From Chlamydomonas reinhardtii (lineage: Eukaryota; Chlorophyta; Chlorophyceae; Chlamydomonadales; Chlamydomonadaceae), in assembly GCF_000002595.2 (NCBI RefSeq), contig NC_057020.1:1902567-1966566 (forward strand): a stretch of DNA of 64,000 nucleotides. The letters run 5' to 3'. Under the pieces are notes generated by a model. That model saw nothing but the letters and a program-made list of their open reading frames with translations. It was not told where the DNA came from and ran no database searches. The position numbers and the translations under genes were made by a program. Positions 24,501-44,400 of the stretch are shown one piece after another; the stretch's first letter is position 1; each line of letters starts with the position of its first letter.

Positions 24501-27500
24501 CGCCATTGGCGTCGGCGTCAGCGGCCACGGGGCCGTCGTCGTAGACGGAGACGGCGAAGTCGGCGCGGCGGCGGCGGTGGCTCATCCACAGGCAGCGGGC
24601 AACCAGCACCAGCACCAGCACTGTGAGCGGGTGGCGGCAGGGCGGCGAGCGACAGCGCGTCATCCGCGGGAAGGTCAGTGCTCAGCGGCACTCCACGACC
24701 ACAGCCACAGCCACATTGGAACTCAACAGTGGCACAGGTGCGTGCACGATGTGTGAAAGCCGTGCATGTGCACTCCCCTGCGCGTCACTTGCACGTGCAC
24801 TCACCCAGGGGCAGCAGCATGGGCAGCATCCACTCCAGGCGCCGGTGCACCCGCCGCTTGCGCGCCTGGTCCGCCGCCACCTTGGCTGCCGCCGCCGCCG
24901 CCTCCTCCTCCTCTGAAGCAGGCATGGGCGCGGCGCCGTCGGGAGCGGTGCCGCCGGGGGAAGTGGCGTCGGAGGTGGCGGCGCCGGGCGCGCTGCCGAG
25001 CACGGCGGTGTTGGTGTTGGTGTTGCCTGATTCAGAGTCCTCGGTGCGGGGGTCGGGGCCGGGCGCGTCCGCTGCACCACTGCTGCTGGTGCTACTGCCG
25101 TCAGGGGCGCTGCCGCTGCTACTGCTGTCGACATTGCTAGCTGCCGGTGCGGCTGCGGCATCCGCGTTGTTATTGTTGGTGGTGACGTTAGCTGCGCTGC
25201 TGCTGCCGGGCAGGGGTGTGATGGGGACGCCGTGCAGCTTGGCGAGTGCGCGCTGGACTGCAGGCGCGACAGGTAGGAGAGTGAAACAAAGGGGAGGCAA
25301 CATGTGGCAGGCGTTCGGGCAGATGTGCGTGCGGGGTGTAGGGGCTCGCATTCTGAGGCACGAGGGCTCGCTGAAATAACGGCCTATCACAATCGTCACT
25401 CCTCACTCCTCCTCACTCACCGCACTCGGGGTAGCTGAGGAACTTGACGCACTCCTCGTCCATAACCACGTCACCGTGCGAGAAGGAGTGCAGGTAGTGC
25501 AGCACGTAGCTGAAGTGAGGGGCGAGGGGGAGGGGGAGGGGGCAGCAGCAGCAGAGGGGGAGTTGAAGGAGTAGGCAAGAGAGGCTGGTTTAGCTAAGAA
25601 GAGTGAAGGGAGGAAGCAAGGGTGGAGAGCCCTGAGCCGTAATCTGAGCCGTGTCGGTCTGGGACTCTGGACAAACACACACAGCCCCAACAGGATACTT
25701 CGCACGCAGCTCGCGGCCCCCCGCCCGCCTCACCCTCCGTTGTCCTGAGTCAGGGGGTTGATGAGCGCCACATCGGCCAGGTGCGTGGCGGTGCGGTAGC
25801 AGCGCGTCTGGAGGTTGGGCAGGGGGTGGGGGCGGGGGTTACAGCCGGGGCCTAAGAACGAGAGCAAGGCAAGCAGGTTTGGGCTGTGCGCGGGGTCGGT
25901 GAGAAAACTAGCCGCCTAGGTGTCTACCCAGATGGCACATGCCGCTTCTGTCTCACCAGGTTGTTTGGGTAGCACCAGGAGGCCAGGTACTGAAACAGCT
26001 GCGGCCAGCCGTGCGCGCCGTACAGCCCGGGCCGGGGGGCGGCGGCCCAGTAGCGCATGCCGAAGCTCTCGGGCATGGAAACCTGGTGGGCGCACGTGTG
26101 TGTATTTGTGTGTGCATGTGTGTGCTTGGATCCAGGTGTCTTCGTGTGCGCATGTGCGTGGCGCATACATGCGCTGCGCTGTGACGTAAGCGCGATCCAT
26201 ACATCACCACCAGCAACTCCCTCCTCCCTCCACACACCCCCCCCGCAAACCGGCTCCGTCCCCCCTCGCCCTTCGCCCCCGCCGCCACCTCCTCCCCTTC
26301 CCGTGCCCCCTTGCACGTCCCTCCTCCCCTCTCACCTCCAGGTGGTTGACGCAGTTCTCCACCCTCAGCTCGCAGTTGTCGGGCGACACGAAGAAGCCGA
26401 ACGACACGCGGACCTGGGGGGCCGGATGGGGTCGTGGAGGGGGGAAGGGGCGGAGGGGCGGGGGAGACAGAGAGCGGGGCGCAGGGTCAGGGGCCGAAGT
26501 GGGTCAGGCAGGGGAGGGCGGTGGGCATGCGTGGGGAAGGAGTGAAGGACGTGAGGCCCCAGCTGTTACAGCGCCAAGCAACTGCCGCCCAGCAGCACCA
26601 GCCGCCCAGCACCAAGCCCTCACCTGCACGTGTTGCAGCTCGAAGCCGCGCACAATGACAAGCGGCCCACGCGGGTCCAGTGGGGTGTCAAGACCCCAGG
26701 TGGAGGCGGGGAAGTGCTGCTGGGGCGGAGGCGCCTGCGGGTCCGCCTGCTGCTGCTGCGGCGCCTGCTGCGGCGCCTGCTGCAGCGGCGGCGGCTGTTG
26801 CTGCTGCGTAGGAGCGTTCGCAGCTGTAGCGGCGGGCGTGGAGGTGGCGACGGGCGTTATGGTGGCGACGGGCGTGGAGGTGGCGGCAGCTGGGTTGCTG
26901 ACCTCGGGTGGGGCGATGCCCATGATTGCGGCGATGTGGGTCGAGGTCGTGGGACTGCTGCCGGCCGCCGCCAGGAGCGTGCGAATCGCGGTGGTGTGTG
27001 GGGCCGACGAAGGCGTGGAAGTAGCACTGGCAGTGGCAGCGGCAGCAGCAGCGGCCGCAGCAGTAGCAGCAGCAGCCGCGGCTTCAGTGAAAAGGGTGCT
27101 GGCAGTTGCCTTGCCAGTGGCGGCAGGAGCACCGCCGACGGCAGCGGGCGGCGCCGCGCCGGCAGTGCCGCGCGCCCCGCTGCCAGTACCCGCACCCGCA
27201 CCAGCGTCAGTGGCAGTTGCAACGCCGGAGTTGGTGGGTAGCTTGTCGGCGACGGGGAATATGATGGGTAGCGGCACGCAACCGGCGATGCGTGCCTTGC
27301 CGCTTACGTAGGCGAAGTCGAACACGGGCAGCGGCGGCGAGTCGGGCGAGGGTTCAATGATGAGTGGTCGCTGGACCTCCACGGTGGGAACAGTCCGCCA
27401 GTACGCCTGTGTGCAGGATGATAGGGCAGGGTGGGCGAGGCAAACGGCGGGTGAGGTAAGTACTGTAAGGCGATGTGGGTCGGAGCCAAAGCGTCTAATC

Positions 27501-28339
27501 ACACACGAGTCGGCGGCCGCACCCTTCGCCCGAAGGAGTGCGTCCGGGCTAGGCAGGCAATGCGCTGGACGCGCTCGCTGTGAGTGGCTGTCCGCGCGTC
27601 AGGCATGAGGTACCGCCTCATGCCCGCAGAGGCACACAGCTAGCTAGCGCCGTGGGGCCGGCGATACCCCTGCATGTACCCCCTGACTCAGCCCTCGCCC
27701 TACTCCCAGAAGGGTCACTCCATCCCGCCCGGCCTGCTTTTCCTTCACAGCTACCCCTCAGCATTGCCAAACCCCCATGCCGCTGCAACCCACCTGCGTG
27801 AGCGTCAAGGAGCCGTTGACCCAGATGGTGTTGACTCCGGGATCGGCCAGCGCGGCCCGGAACTCCACTTCGCTAGTCACCACACGAAGGTGCGCCGGGC
27901 TGAAGTCCGAATCGCGCGTTGACGAGGCGCCGGTGCCGCTGCTTGAAGGTATTGCTGAGGCTTCAGGAGTGCCGGCGGCCGCGAAAGGAGTAGAAGTCGA
28001 GGGGGTTGAATCGAGCGCTGAGCGACGCTGTGCCGCTGTCGCTGCAGGGCGCGTTGACGCGCCGCTAGCAGCAGTGTCCGCAGCAGCAGCCGTAGCAACA
28101 GCTGTGGCGGGAGAAGCGGCGCCGAGGATGGTGGAGGCGCCCGCAGGGCCCGCTGTAGCAGAGGCACTGCTGGGAGTCAGGGAGCGCGCGTTGAGGCCCG
28201 TCGGCGCCAGTAGCAGCGCGGCCGCGGCCATGAGCAGGAGCACAGGTGTCACACCGGCAGAGCTGCTGCTCGGGGGGAGCAACTGATTTCCCGCGCGACG
28301 GGCGCCCTTGCGTTTCCGCCTCGCCATGGAAGGCGCCAT
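18328..28339 (-). CDS. Receptor-like TKL protein kinase, giant, non-RD (kinase A)
   Basis: Seventeen exons, 5' to 3': 28339-27794, 27406-26624, 26413-26336, 26082-25957, 25807-25734, 25509-25421, 25257-24805, 24620-24404, 24280-23946, 23742-23675, 23479-22300, 22102-21153, 21012-20953, 20769-20425, 20202-20043, 19885-19565, 19355-18328; 2270 residues, all phases agree. An N-terminal hydrophobic signal segment leads to a Cys-containing ectodomain (about 150-570; NTIWVNGSLTLTQ, VIVRGFELQHVQ), perhaps a pectin-lyase-like fold. The membrane span is about 707-728, followed by MSHRRRR. Kinase: GRGAFGSV, VAVK, REAR helix C, ELCDGGSL hinge, HGDMKMEN, DFG, APE, DVYAFGVLLWEL, ERPTFEDV. Exons 11-12 insert some 700 low-complexity residues in the N-lobe. 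The tail has a poly-Gln run. The start could instead be 28327 or 28492. Confidence 0.85.
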
Positions 28340-29003
28340 GCGGCTCGGCGTTTCGTAATTGTTGAGATTAGCTCCGGTGAGCTGTTGGGGCGATAGCAGT
28401 AGAGCGGCGCAGGAGTGGGCCACCGGTGGGCGAGCAGAAGTTGCTTGCAGGCGCAGGTTGCAGCCAGGGCGTGAATAGATGTAGCGGGTCACGATCTATG
28501 GAGCCGTGAGATGCGGCTGAGCTATCCAAATATGAGAGCAGACGAAAGTTGCTGGTTTGCACTGGAGGGAACGCGCTTCAAAACCCGCGCGCTTTGCCGT
28601 GCCGTATAATGCCAATTCGGGCGCATGGGTGCCCGCCAAAATCCCGAACCCCCCCGCGGCCTCCGGCGCCCAGCGCGTTTGCCTGAGTTACGAACACAAC
28701 GTCCCTTTGGCCACGCGCAAATGTGATCAGCAAACTATCTTATTCTAGCTCGCTCCAACCGACATGCACACGCACATGCACGAGCACTTGCTCGCCCGCG
28801 CCTGCCGCTCCCGCTCTCGCTCGCGGGTCTAAGTTCCGCTTGCCTGCTGGTTCAATCAACCAAAGTTTGCCAGACACTCCAATATAAACTTCACTTTAGT
28901 AATGTCCAGTCGTCACAACGAAGGGGCACCGCGCGGCCGGCCAGACCGCCAGCGGCCGCCCGACACAAGCAAGCGGCGCCGTGAGCTCCGCGTGTCTCCC
29001 GCC
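28340..29003. promoter_or_regulatory. Shared upstream region of the two divergent kinases
   Basis: Only 664 bases separate the two chosen start codons. For the plus-strand kinase a clean TATAAA lies at 28883-28888. An in-frame ATG at 28902 is only 14 bases beyond it, too close to be inside the mRNA, so 29004 is the likely start. No clear TATA box is visible for the minus-strand gene. Confidence 0.65.
28883..28888 (+). promoter_or_regulatory. TATA box of kinase B
   Basis: TATAAA with a normal AT context, 116 bases before the chosen start codon at 29004. Confidence 0.65.
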
Positions 29004-37195
<8,192 letters not shown>

Positions 37196-37850
37196 TGGCG
37201 TGGCTAGCGGGCGAACCCCAGCACATGGGGCACCCCTGGCGGCTAGCGGGCCGGCGCCGAGAGCAAGGTGGCTGCTGTGCGATGTGTGATGTGACCAATG
37301 TCACCAAAAGCAGTGTATAATGTACGCGAGGCCGCTCGGACCGTTGGCGTGTGGCGTGTCCGTTCGGAGGAGTTGTGTAGGATCGCGCAAGGGAGGCGGT
37401 TTGGTGAATCGGTGCCTGCATCACATACTTATGCGGATCTGCCGGGGTATGGGCGGCGAACGGTGTGCATGCCTCGACCAGAGCCAAAACCCTCGACACG
37501 GCGTTTTGGATGATTCTTCCGGGGCGCTGGGCTTGCAGCAGCTGCTGCTGTGCGCGTGGTGTCGTCTGACTGCCGCGCTGTCTTCAATGATGCACGTCCG
37601 GACGCAACCCTTAGTTGGTAGAGATGAGCAGGGCCGTAGACAGTCACACGCACGGGGGGCCATGATCGGTCGTTCCCTACGACCCTAACTTTACTAAGCT
37701 CGACTTCGTCAGCCTACCTACAGCCGTAACACACCATGTGCCTTACAAACTGGTTCAATAGGACTTAAATAATTTTTGCAAACGGGCCGCATCTCTCCTG
37801 TGCGGGCCAACCAAGACGCAGAAACAGCCACCCGGCACACAGACTTTCAT
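37196..37850. other. Spacer after kinase B
   Basis: No gene is supported. It carries the 3' untranslated region of kinase B, with no TGTAA found close by. AT content rises after about 37730 toward the next promoter. Confidence 0.5.
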
Positions 37851-37854
37851 GAAT

Positions 37855-37862
37855 TTATATAA
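37855..37862 (+). promoter_or_regulatory. Strong TATA box upstream of the large unrecognised gene
   Basis: TATATAAA in an AT-rich stretch, about 320 bases before the proposed start codon at 38178. Confidence 0.5.
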
Positions 37863-38177
37863 AGGACGTTTCACTGTGTCATATGCAAATAGATGGGCGC
37901 TTTTGTTAGGCCCGCCCGCGCTCTCCGATGAAACCCTTTTTGTGCCCAGTGCTCGTCATTACGCTCATAACTTCAAGTATTAGATAACTCTTACGATGTA
38001 GTATAGATACACAAGACAGTCATTACAACCGGAACTGTGCAGCGCGCACATTTGGTGCTGATTGCTGGACAAAACTCGGCCTAGAGCCGGGGCTTGGAGA
38101 AGGACTAATCTTAACTTCTAAATGTCGAATCCGGACATCCTCAGATAGCAGCTGAGGTCTGCAGGGAGGCACTGGAA

Positions 38178-41100
38178 ATGGCGTTCAAGACCAACAAATC
38201 GAGCCTCTTCGAGGCTGGCGCATGCCAGATGCTGCTAGAAGACGATAGACTGGTGAGCTGGGTTGTTATGTCACACAGAAGGAAACCAGGCCTGGACTCG
38301 CGAACTGTTGGCATGTCCTACCCCGCGCGCGCAGTGCAGAACCTTCAAAAAATGATGTCAGGCGTTGTTGCTAGCCCTATAGCCTCCTTAATCCAGCTGG
38401 TGTGCACCCGAAACGGCGGTGCTGGCCAGTGGGGGAATCAGAAAGCTCGGAATCTAACCTCATGCTCAAAATTGCAGATCTATAGGAGAGCACTACGCAC
38501 GTGCTCCTAATTTTGTCAGGGGTGGTCTGGTGAGGAAGTTCTGGGCCGCCAAAGTTTGGAGGGGGGGTCCGATCGTCGTCCCTGGGCCCACCCACAGGGC
38601 CCGCCGGGTTTCGGGAGCCCTTCCTGGCGGGTTTCGGGAAGCGCTGAACAAGCAGAACTAGGGCTAGACGCAGCACCAAGAGGCTTGCATATGCACGTTA
38701 TGCCGTCATAAGCATAAACAAAGCGAAGGAGAGCTATGGCGTGGACGTATCGGCGCATGGCCCCACATTCGGCACGTGCGCACTGACAAGGCGGGGCTCT
38801 CAAGCGCTGGTGCGCATGCAACCAAGGCTGCCGATGCATGTATACCAAGGCTGCTCATGCACGCTGTCCATACATCACATGGCAGAGAAATGAACAGGGG
38901 GTGGAGGGGATTTCCATAGATGGAGTCCCGCGTGTGACCGAAGTCTCAAAACAGCACCACCGATGGCACAGCGTGATGGTGCTTATCAAGAGGAAGGAAT
39001 TGATTGGCACCAAGTATTGTATTAAATGAAGAGAGTCTATCCTTCAAAAACAAGGTCCTGTCCATGGGGGGTCGGTCGTCCCCTCAAGGGGGGTCCCAGA
39101 CTCCCAGGGGATTCCGGGGCATGGGGTCTGCCACCCTGTGCCGGCTACCCGAATCCGTTTCCGTCCTGGGCGTCAGGCGCAGCCGCCGTCGCCGTGTTGC
39201 CACGGCTCCGTCCCTGTGGTTCCTGTGGCACGCGCTTTATCCACGCAACCTTGCCGACCCATTCCTGCGTCTGTGACCCGCAGGGCATGTCCGCTGTGGC
39301 CCAAAAGGTCATGCGCGTGCGCAGCGGCTCCGTGAGCGGGCTGGCGTCACCCGGACTCGCCATCTCCTCTCCTGGACTGCTGCCGCACGCCTCGGCAAGC
39401 GGCCTCGTGCCCACCGCGGCGCCGCCCAGCGGCCTACGGCGGGACATGTCACCCGCCCGACCGCTCATGCGTCACAGCATCTCCGGCATCGCCTCCACCC
39501 CCAGCCCCAGCCGTCCCGGCGGGCTGACAGCCTACAGCAGCTACAGCAAGGAGGATGCTCTTTCAGCAGCAGCCGCAGCCGCAGCAGCAACCGTGTCATC
39601 TGCGAACGCTCCCCCATCCGCCCTGCTGGGACCCACGTATTCCGCACCGGTACCAGCAGGTACAACCACGGCGTCCGGGGCGCCGGGCTCGCCGCTGCCC
39701 CCGCGCCAGACGGCCTTCCGCACCGCGCAGGCGATGTCGGGGCGGCTGCCCGACGTGATGGCGGAGAGCGCTTCCGCTGCAGGCCTGGCGCTTGGCGGCT
39801 GCGAGCAGCAGGTGCGTGGTGCAGGTGGCGCGGGTCGGCGAGCGGTGACCCGTGTTGTATTCTAGAATGACCCCAAAAGCGCCGGCTCAACAGAGCCTAT
39901 TACTTGCGAGTCATTCCATCCCCTGATATAGCGGGAATGGGGTAGAGGTCGATATACAACAACCCGAAGACAGCAGGCCGGGATCGCAGGATGTGTGCAT
40001 GTGCTGCTCCTGTGCTGCCGGTGCCTACGCACCGCCAGTCACCCCTCGTATGTAAGCCCATGCCAATGCGCGCGGTCCTCCTTCCTCCGCCCGCTGCCGC
40101 CTGTAGGTGCGCCCGGCAGCTCCTCTCAGCGCCTCCCCGGGGCGGCCGCTGATGTCGACTTCACGCGGCGCGTCCTTCATCCTGCCGCCGCCCGCCGCCT
40201 CTGTGCCCACCCCCACTGCCCCGCTCTGTAATGGCATCGGCGGGGCCGGCCGGCCAACACCGTCTGGGTCCATGCACCGCACCAGCGCTAGCGGCGCCTT
40301 CGGCAGCGCCGCCGCTGCCAGCGCCAGCCTTGGCAACCCAGCTGCCAGTCTGTGCGGTGGAGGCGGCGGCAGTGTCGGCAACAGCGGCCCAAACTCGCCC
40401 ATGCTGCGCGGCACTCCGAGCGTGCTGCGCTCGCGCCTGTCTGCGGTGTCTGAGGGAGCGCTGCTGGCCGCGCGGCGCAACGTCGGACAGGCGGGGCGCA
40501 TTGCGGCTCTGGAAGCGGAGGTGGATGCGGAGCACAGCAGCAGCGATGATGGTGCCGGCAGCGACGCCGATGACTTGGGGGACGGACCCCTCGACGGACT
40601 TGTCATTGAGCCGGTTCGCGCGCCCGGTCCGTCCGTGCCGCCAGCTGGGATGCAGCCGGCGCTTTCGGTGCGGCGGGCGCTGCTTGGGTCCGTGATGTCA
40701 GTAGATATGGCGCCCACAGGGTCAGCAGGAGCGTCACCTCTCCGCTCCAAGGGCCAGTGCTCTTCCGTGCGCACAGTCAGCTTCAGACCAGTAGTTCCGG
40801 GCGAGGCCCGCGGTCCTGGCGGCACCATGGGCAGTGCTGTCGCTGTCCTCCGGGACCCCGCTGCTCCGGGCGCCAGTGGTGTGGCTCTGCCGCCGCTGGT
40901 GCCCAGCGCCGCCGCCGCGCGACCTCGCAGCGCGGCGCTCCCCACAGCAGCAGCCAGCAGCCCGTCGCCGGAGTGGGCGTGGGACAGCAACGACGTGGCG
41001 GACGGCGTCGCCGCGTCATCGCCGCGCGCCGGCGGCGCAACGCGCGGCGGCAACGTTACCGGTAGCGGGGTCGACAGCAGTGATGATGACAGCGATGGCG

Positions 41101-41373
41101 ACGCCTCTGACGCTGCTTCACGCCATCAGCAGCACATGGCCCAGACTGGCGGCAGCAGCAAGCAGCTTGAGCAGCAGCAGGAGGGGCCGCTGGACTGGGG
41201 GCTTGAGGATGGCGGGCCCGCCGCAGCTGCCGCGAAGGAAGACGACGTGCCGACGGCGGCGCAATGGCGGCGGCTCATGGTTAGCGCCAATGGCGACAGC
41301 TTCGCCACCAAGGCCGGCGGGTCGGATCGCGAAAGCGACGGTGCATACAACGTCAGTATGAGTGCGCTACGCC

Positions 41374-41404
<31 letters not shown>

Positions 41405-44400
41405 AGCCGCCGCCGGGCTGGGTTCTGTCGGGGCGGGTGGTGAAGAGGGCGCGTCGGGGATGCTGCTGGTGAATGACGACCTGGCGGACCCTGTGCTTGA
41501 CGGCATCGACCCAAGCCGCATGGAGATGCGCCGACACATGCAGCGCATCCGCATGAGCCTGAACGGCGCCAGCGGCACCGGGCCGCGCGCTGCTTCCGGG
41601 CCGTCGCGGCGACGAATGCGTGAGCGTGTGTGGAGGCAAGGGACTGCGGTGATGGGTGCTTGCTGAGTCGAGGGCTGGTGTGAGCAATGTGATCCATAGC
41701 TTTGAGGGCAACGTGCGCGGAGATGTTCCGCTGTCCTGTGAATGCGCAATGCAGGCACTTTAGTTCGCATTCCTGCTCGTTTCTGGCCTTGTCATCCCTG
41801 CAGTGCTGAGCATGAGTGGCGCTGTGGACATGTCCGCCGCCGCCCCTGCCGGCCTCACAGCAGCACCCTCCAATAGCACGCCCGGAGCCGCCGCCGTCGC
41901 CGCCACTGCTGCCGCCGCCGGCGCCCAGGGCCCAAGCGCTGTCAAGAGCGGGGGCGAGAGCGGCGCACCCGCCAGCCCGCCTCGATCGGCGCTCGCGACT
42001 CTGGTGGACCAGGCTTTGAAGCTGCCGTGTGTGGGGCTGGAGCGGCTGCAGGACCCGGACAAGCGGCTCAAGCTGGTGCAGAAGCTGGAGGCAGCTGCGG
42101 CAGGTGCGTGCTCGGGACTTCAACGGAGTTAGGGAAGCACTGCATGTGTGTGGACGCACGAGAAGAGGGCGGCTATGTGTTTGCACGGCGGGTGCTGGGG
42201 GATTGGGAAGACCGGGGAGGATGCGAACCAGGTGAGCAGAAACAGCGCGCGGCTACGTACCTTCTGGTACAGCGGTGCAACAGCACGTCATGCAATGCTG
42301 TTGTACTTTCTCTGCAATCCCGTGCGTGCACGCAGAGGGGCCGGCGAGCATTGCTAAGGTGCTGTCAAGCACGCGCCCAGGCGGCGGCAGGTGGTGCCGC
42401 TGAACGCCATCTCTGCGGACCGGCCGCAGAAGACGATGGGTATCGCTGGACAGAGGTGCTGCCGGTGCCTTTGACGATTTAGGTGGCGTGCTCTGGCAGT
42501 CTCCTCAGTAGCCTTGGCGCTGGCGGCAGCGGCGAAGCGGCGGAAACGGCGGAAGCAGTCCAGCCCGGAGATGCGGGACAAGCACTGGAAGGTGAAATGA
42601 CAAACAGGACTCTGGCGCAGGTGGATCAGGCAACCACGTTTGCGCTCCAGTCGAGCACCTAAACTTTCGAAGGACATTGTTCGTTCCCATACGTTTTTTA
42701 TTCGCACATCGGGCACGTGCGTGGCGCCTGGAACTTCCTGGAGCCATCCTTGGTCGTTTGTGTGGATCCCGATAGCAGTGAATCAGTGTTGTAGTCCGCG
42801 CGATTGCTGGGCTGCTGTAATACGCACCCCTGGCCCTCAAGCTGGACACGGTCGTGTGCTCTGGCGTGCGCAGGGTTTGTGGATGCTGCCACGAGTTGGG
42901 GTGGAAGCAACCTGGAAATTCGTCTAGTGTGTGGGCGCTTGAAGGTGCTGGAAAGCATTGTGAGCGGGCCTACACCCAGCACACATCCTCAACTTCCTTC
43001 ATGTTGCTGTTCGGCTCTGGGGTAGGATGGGGATGGGGGAGAGTTGCTCTTCTATATGGCGCATGCATTCGTGTTCAAATGGGACTCTGTCCAGGGTAGC
43101 GGAACATTGATTATACGGTAGTGTCTGTGTTCTGGGAGTTGCAAACGCTGCAGTCTGACAGGATCAATCCTGGTGTAGGAGGCGGTAGTGTGGCCACTGT
43201 TTTAGAAGTAGTATGGCGGCGCTCAACGGCCAGGCACGGCCAGACACGTGGTGTGTATCACTGCCCGTGCGGGGCGATGTCTTCGTGTGGTAATTCTCTG
43301 CATAGCAGGGGTGCTGCATAGGCGTGGCGGCCTGTCCTGGTGTCCTTTGGTGTGACTGCACAGGAATGGAAAGCTTCACGGTGACGGGGGCGAGTAGGGC
43401 ACGGAACATCTCGGTGGCAGCGCGTGCACCATTCTCGCCCAAGGGTGTCCCGCCTCGCTCGAGTTGCGATGAGGCGGGCGAGCACGGTCCTGTGAGATTA
43501 TCCGTTTCTTCGTGCTAGCTATATTCACAGGACTATACTCTACCTATTAGAATATTCACACGGCTTCCAGACACCAATGTGTGTTACTTTAAGCTCTGCG
43601 AATTCGCCTGAGGGCCTCCGCTCGGGCACTGCCCTCATCCCTTGATTAATGAGCTTCATTCGCGCCTGTACATCTGCCTGGCTGCTGGGGAACTGAAATA
43701 ACCCAGGTAAATTTAAGTCATAATTTGTCTGACATGTCCTCCTTGGCTGCGGTTGTGCCGTCCGCGCTCACAGTCATCATACATATAAGTGAAGAACAGA
43801 TATTCGGTAGTGTACTGACTCGGCACGCTGGGGCGTATGTATTCTACGCCTGCTTTAAATCTGAAGCCATTGTTGTTGTTTTGAGTGATTCACGATAAGG
43901 CAATGGTAAAGAGGCTGCAGAACTATGCACCGGCCATGTACAGGCAAGGCGCACGGGTGTCGCTTGTTCGAGCGAAAGTCGTGAGCGAAAGTCCGGCCTT
44001 CAGCCAACCGTTCATTCCAGGTGCAAACGCATGTTTTTGGTGCACTCATTATCACAGGCTGGCGCATAGAAACCTTGAAGTTTGACGACGGGCATCAGGA
44101 CGCCAGCATGTCAATGAACCCCTTCGAGACGCTGGCCAGCAACGCGTACGCTGCCGCGGCGGATGACCGGCCAGAAACGCGCTCGGGCGGCGCTCGGAGC
44201 AGGCCTGCTAACAACGTGGTGAGTTAGTGCAGCTGCGGGGCGGGTCGTACGATGCAGTGTACGGTTCGGTGGTGCCCACCTAGGGCATCCGTCACGGCAT
44301 ACGTCCAGACAACTGCTTCGCCACGTTTCGGCGTCACAGTGTATCGGGGATTCACCGTATGTTTCCACTGACGCAAATAGGGGTTATTACGGTACGTGCA

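Noticed and set aside
28902-29003. Upstream in-frame ATG for kinase B
   Set aside because: It lies 14 bases after TATAAA, before the expected transcription start, and would place the signal peptide internally.
42336-42390. Alternative small exon 42336-42358 followed by an exon starting at 42391 in the large gene
   Set aside because: It would require a 32-base intron, too short; the single exon 42359-42439 fits the phase.
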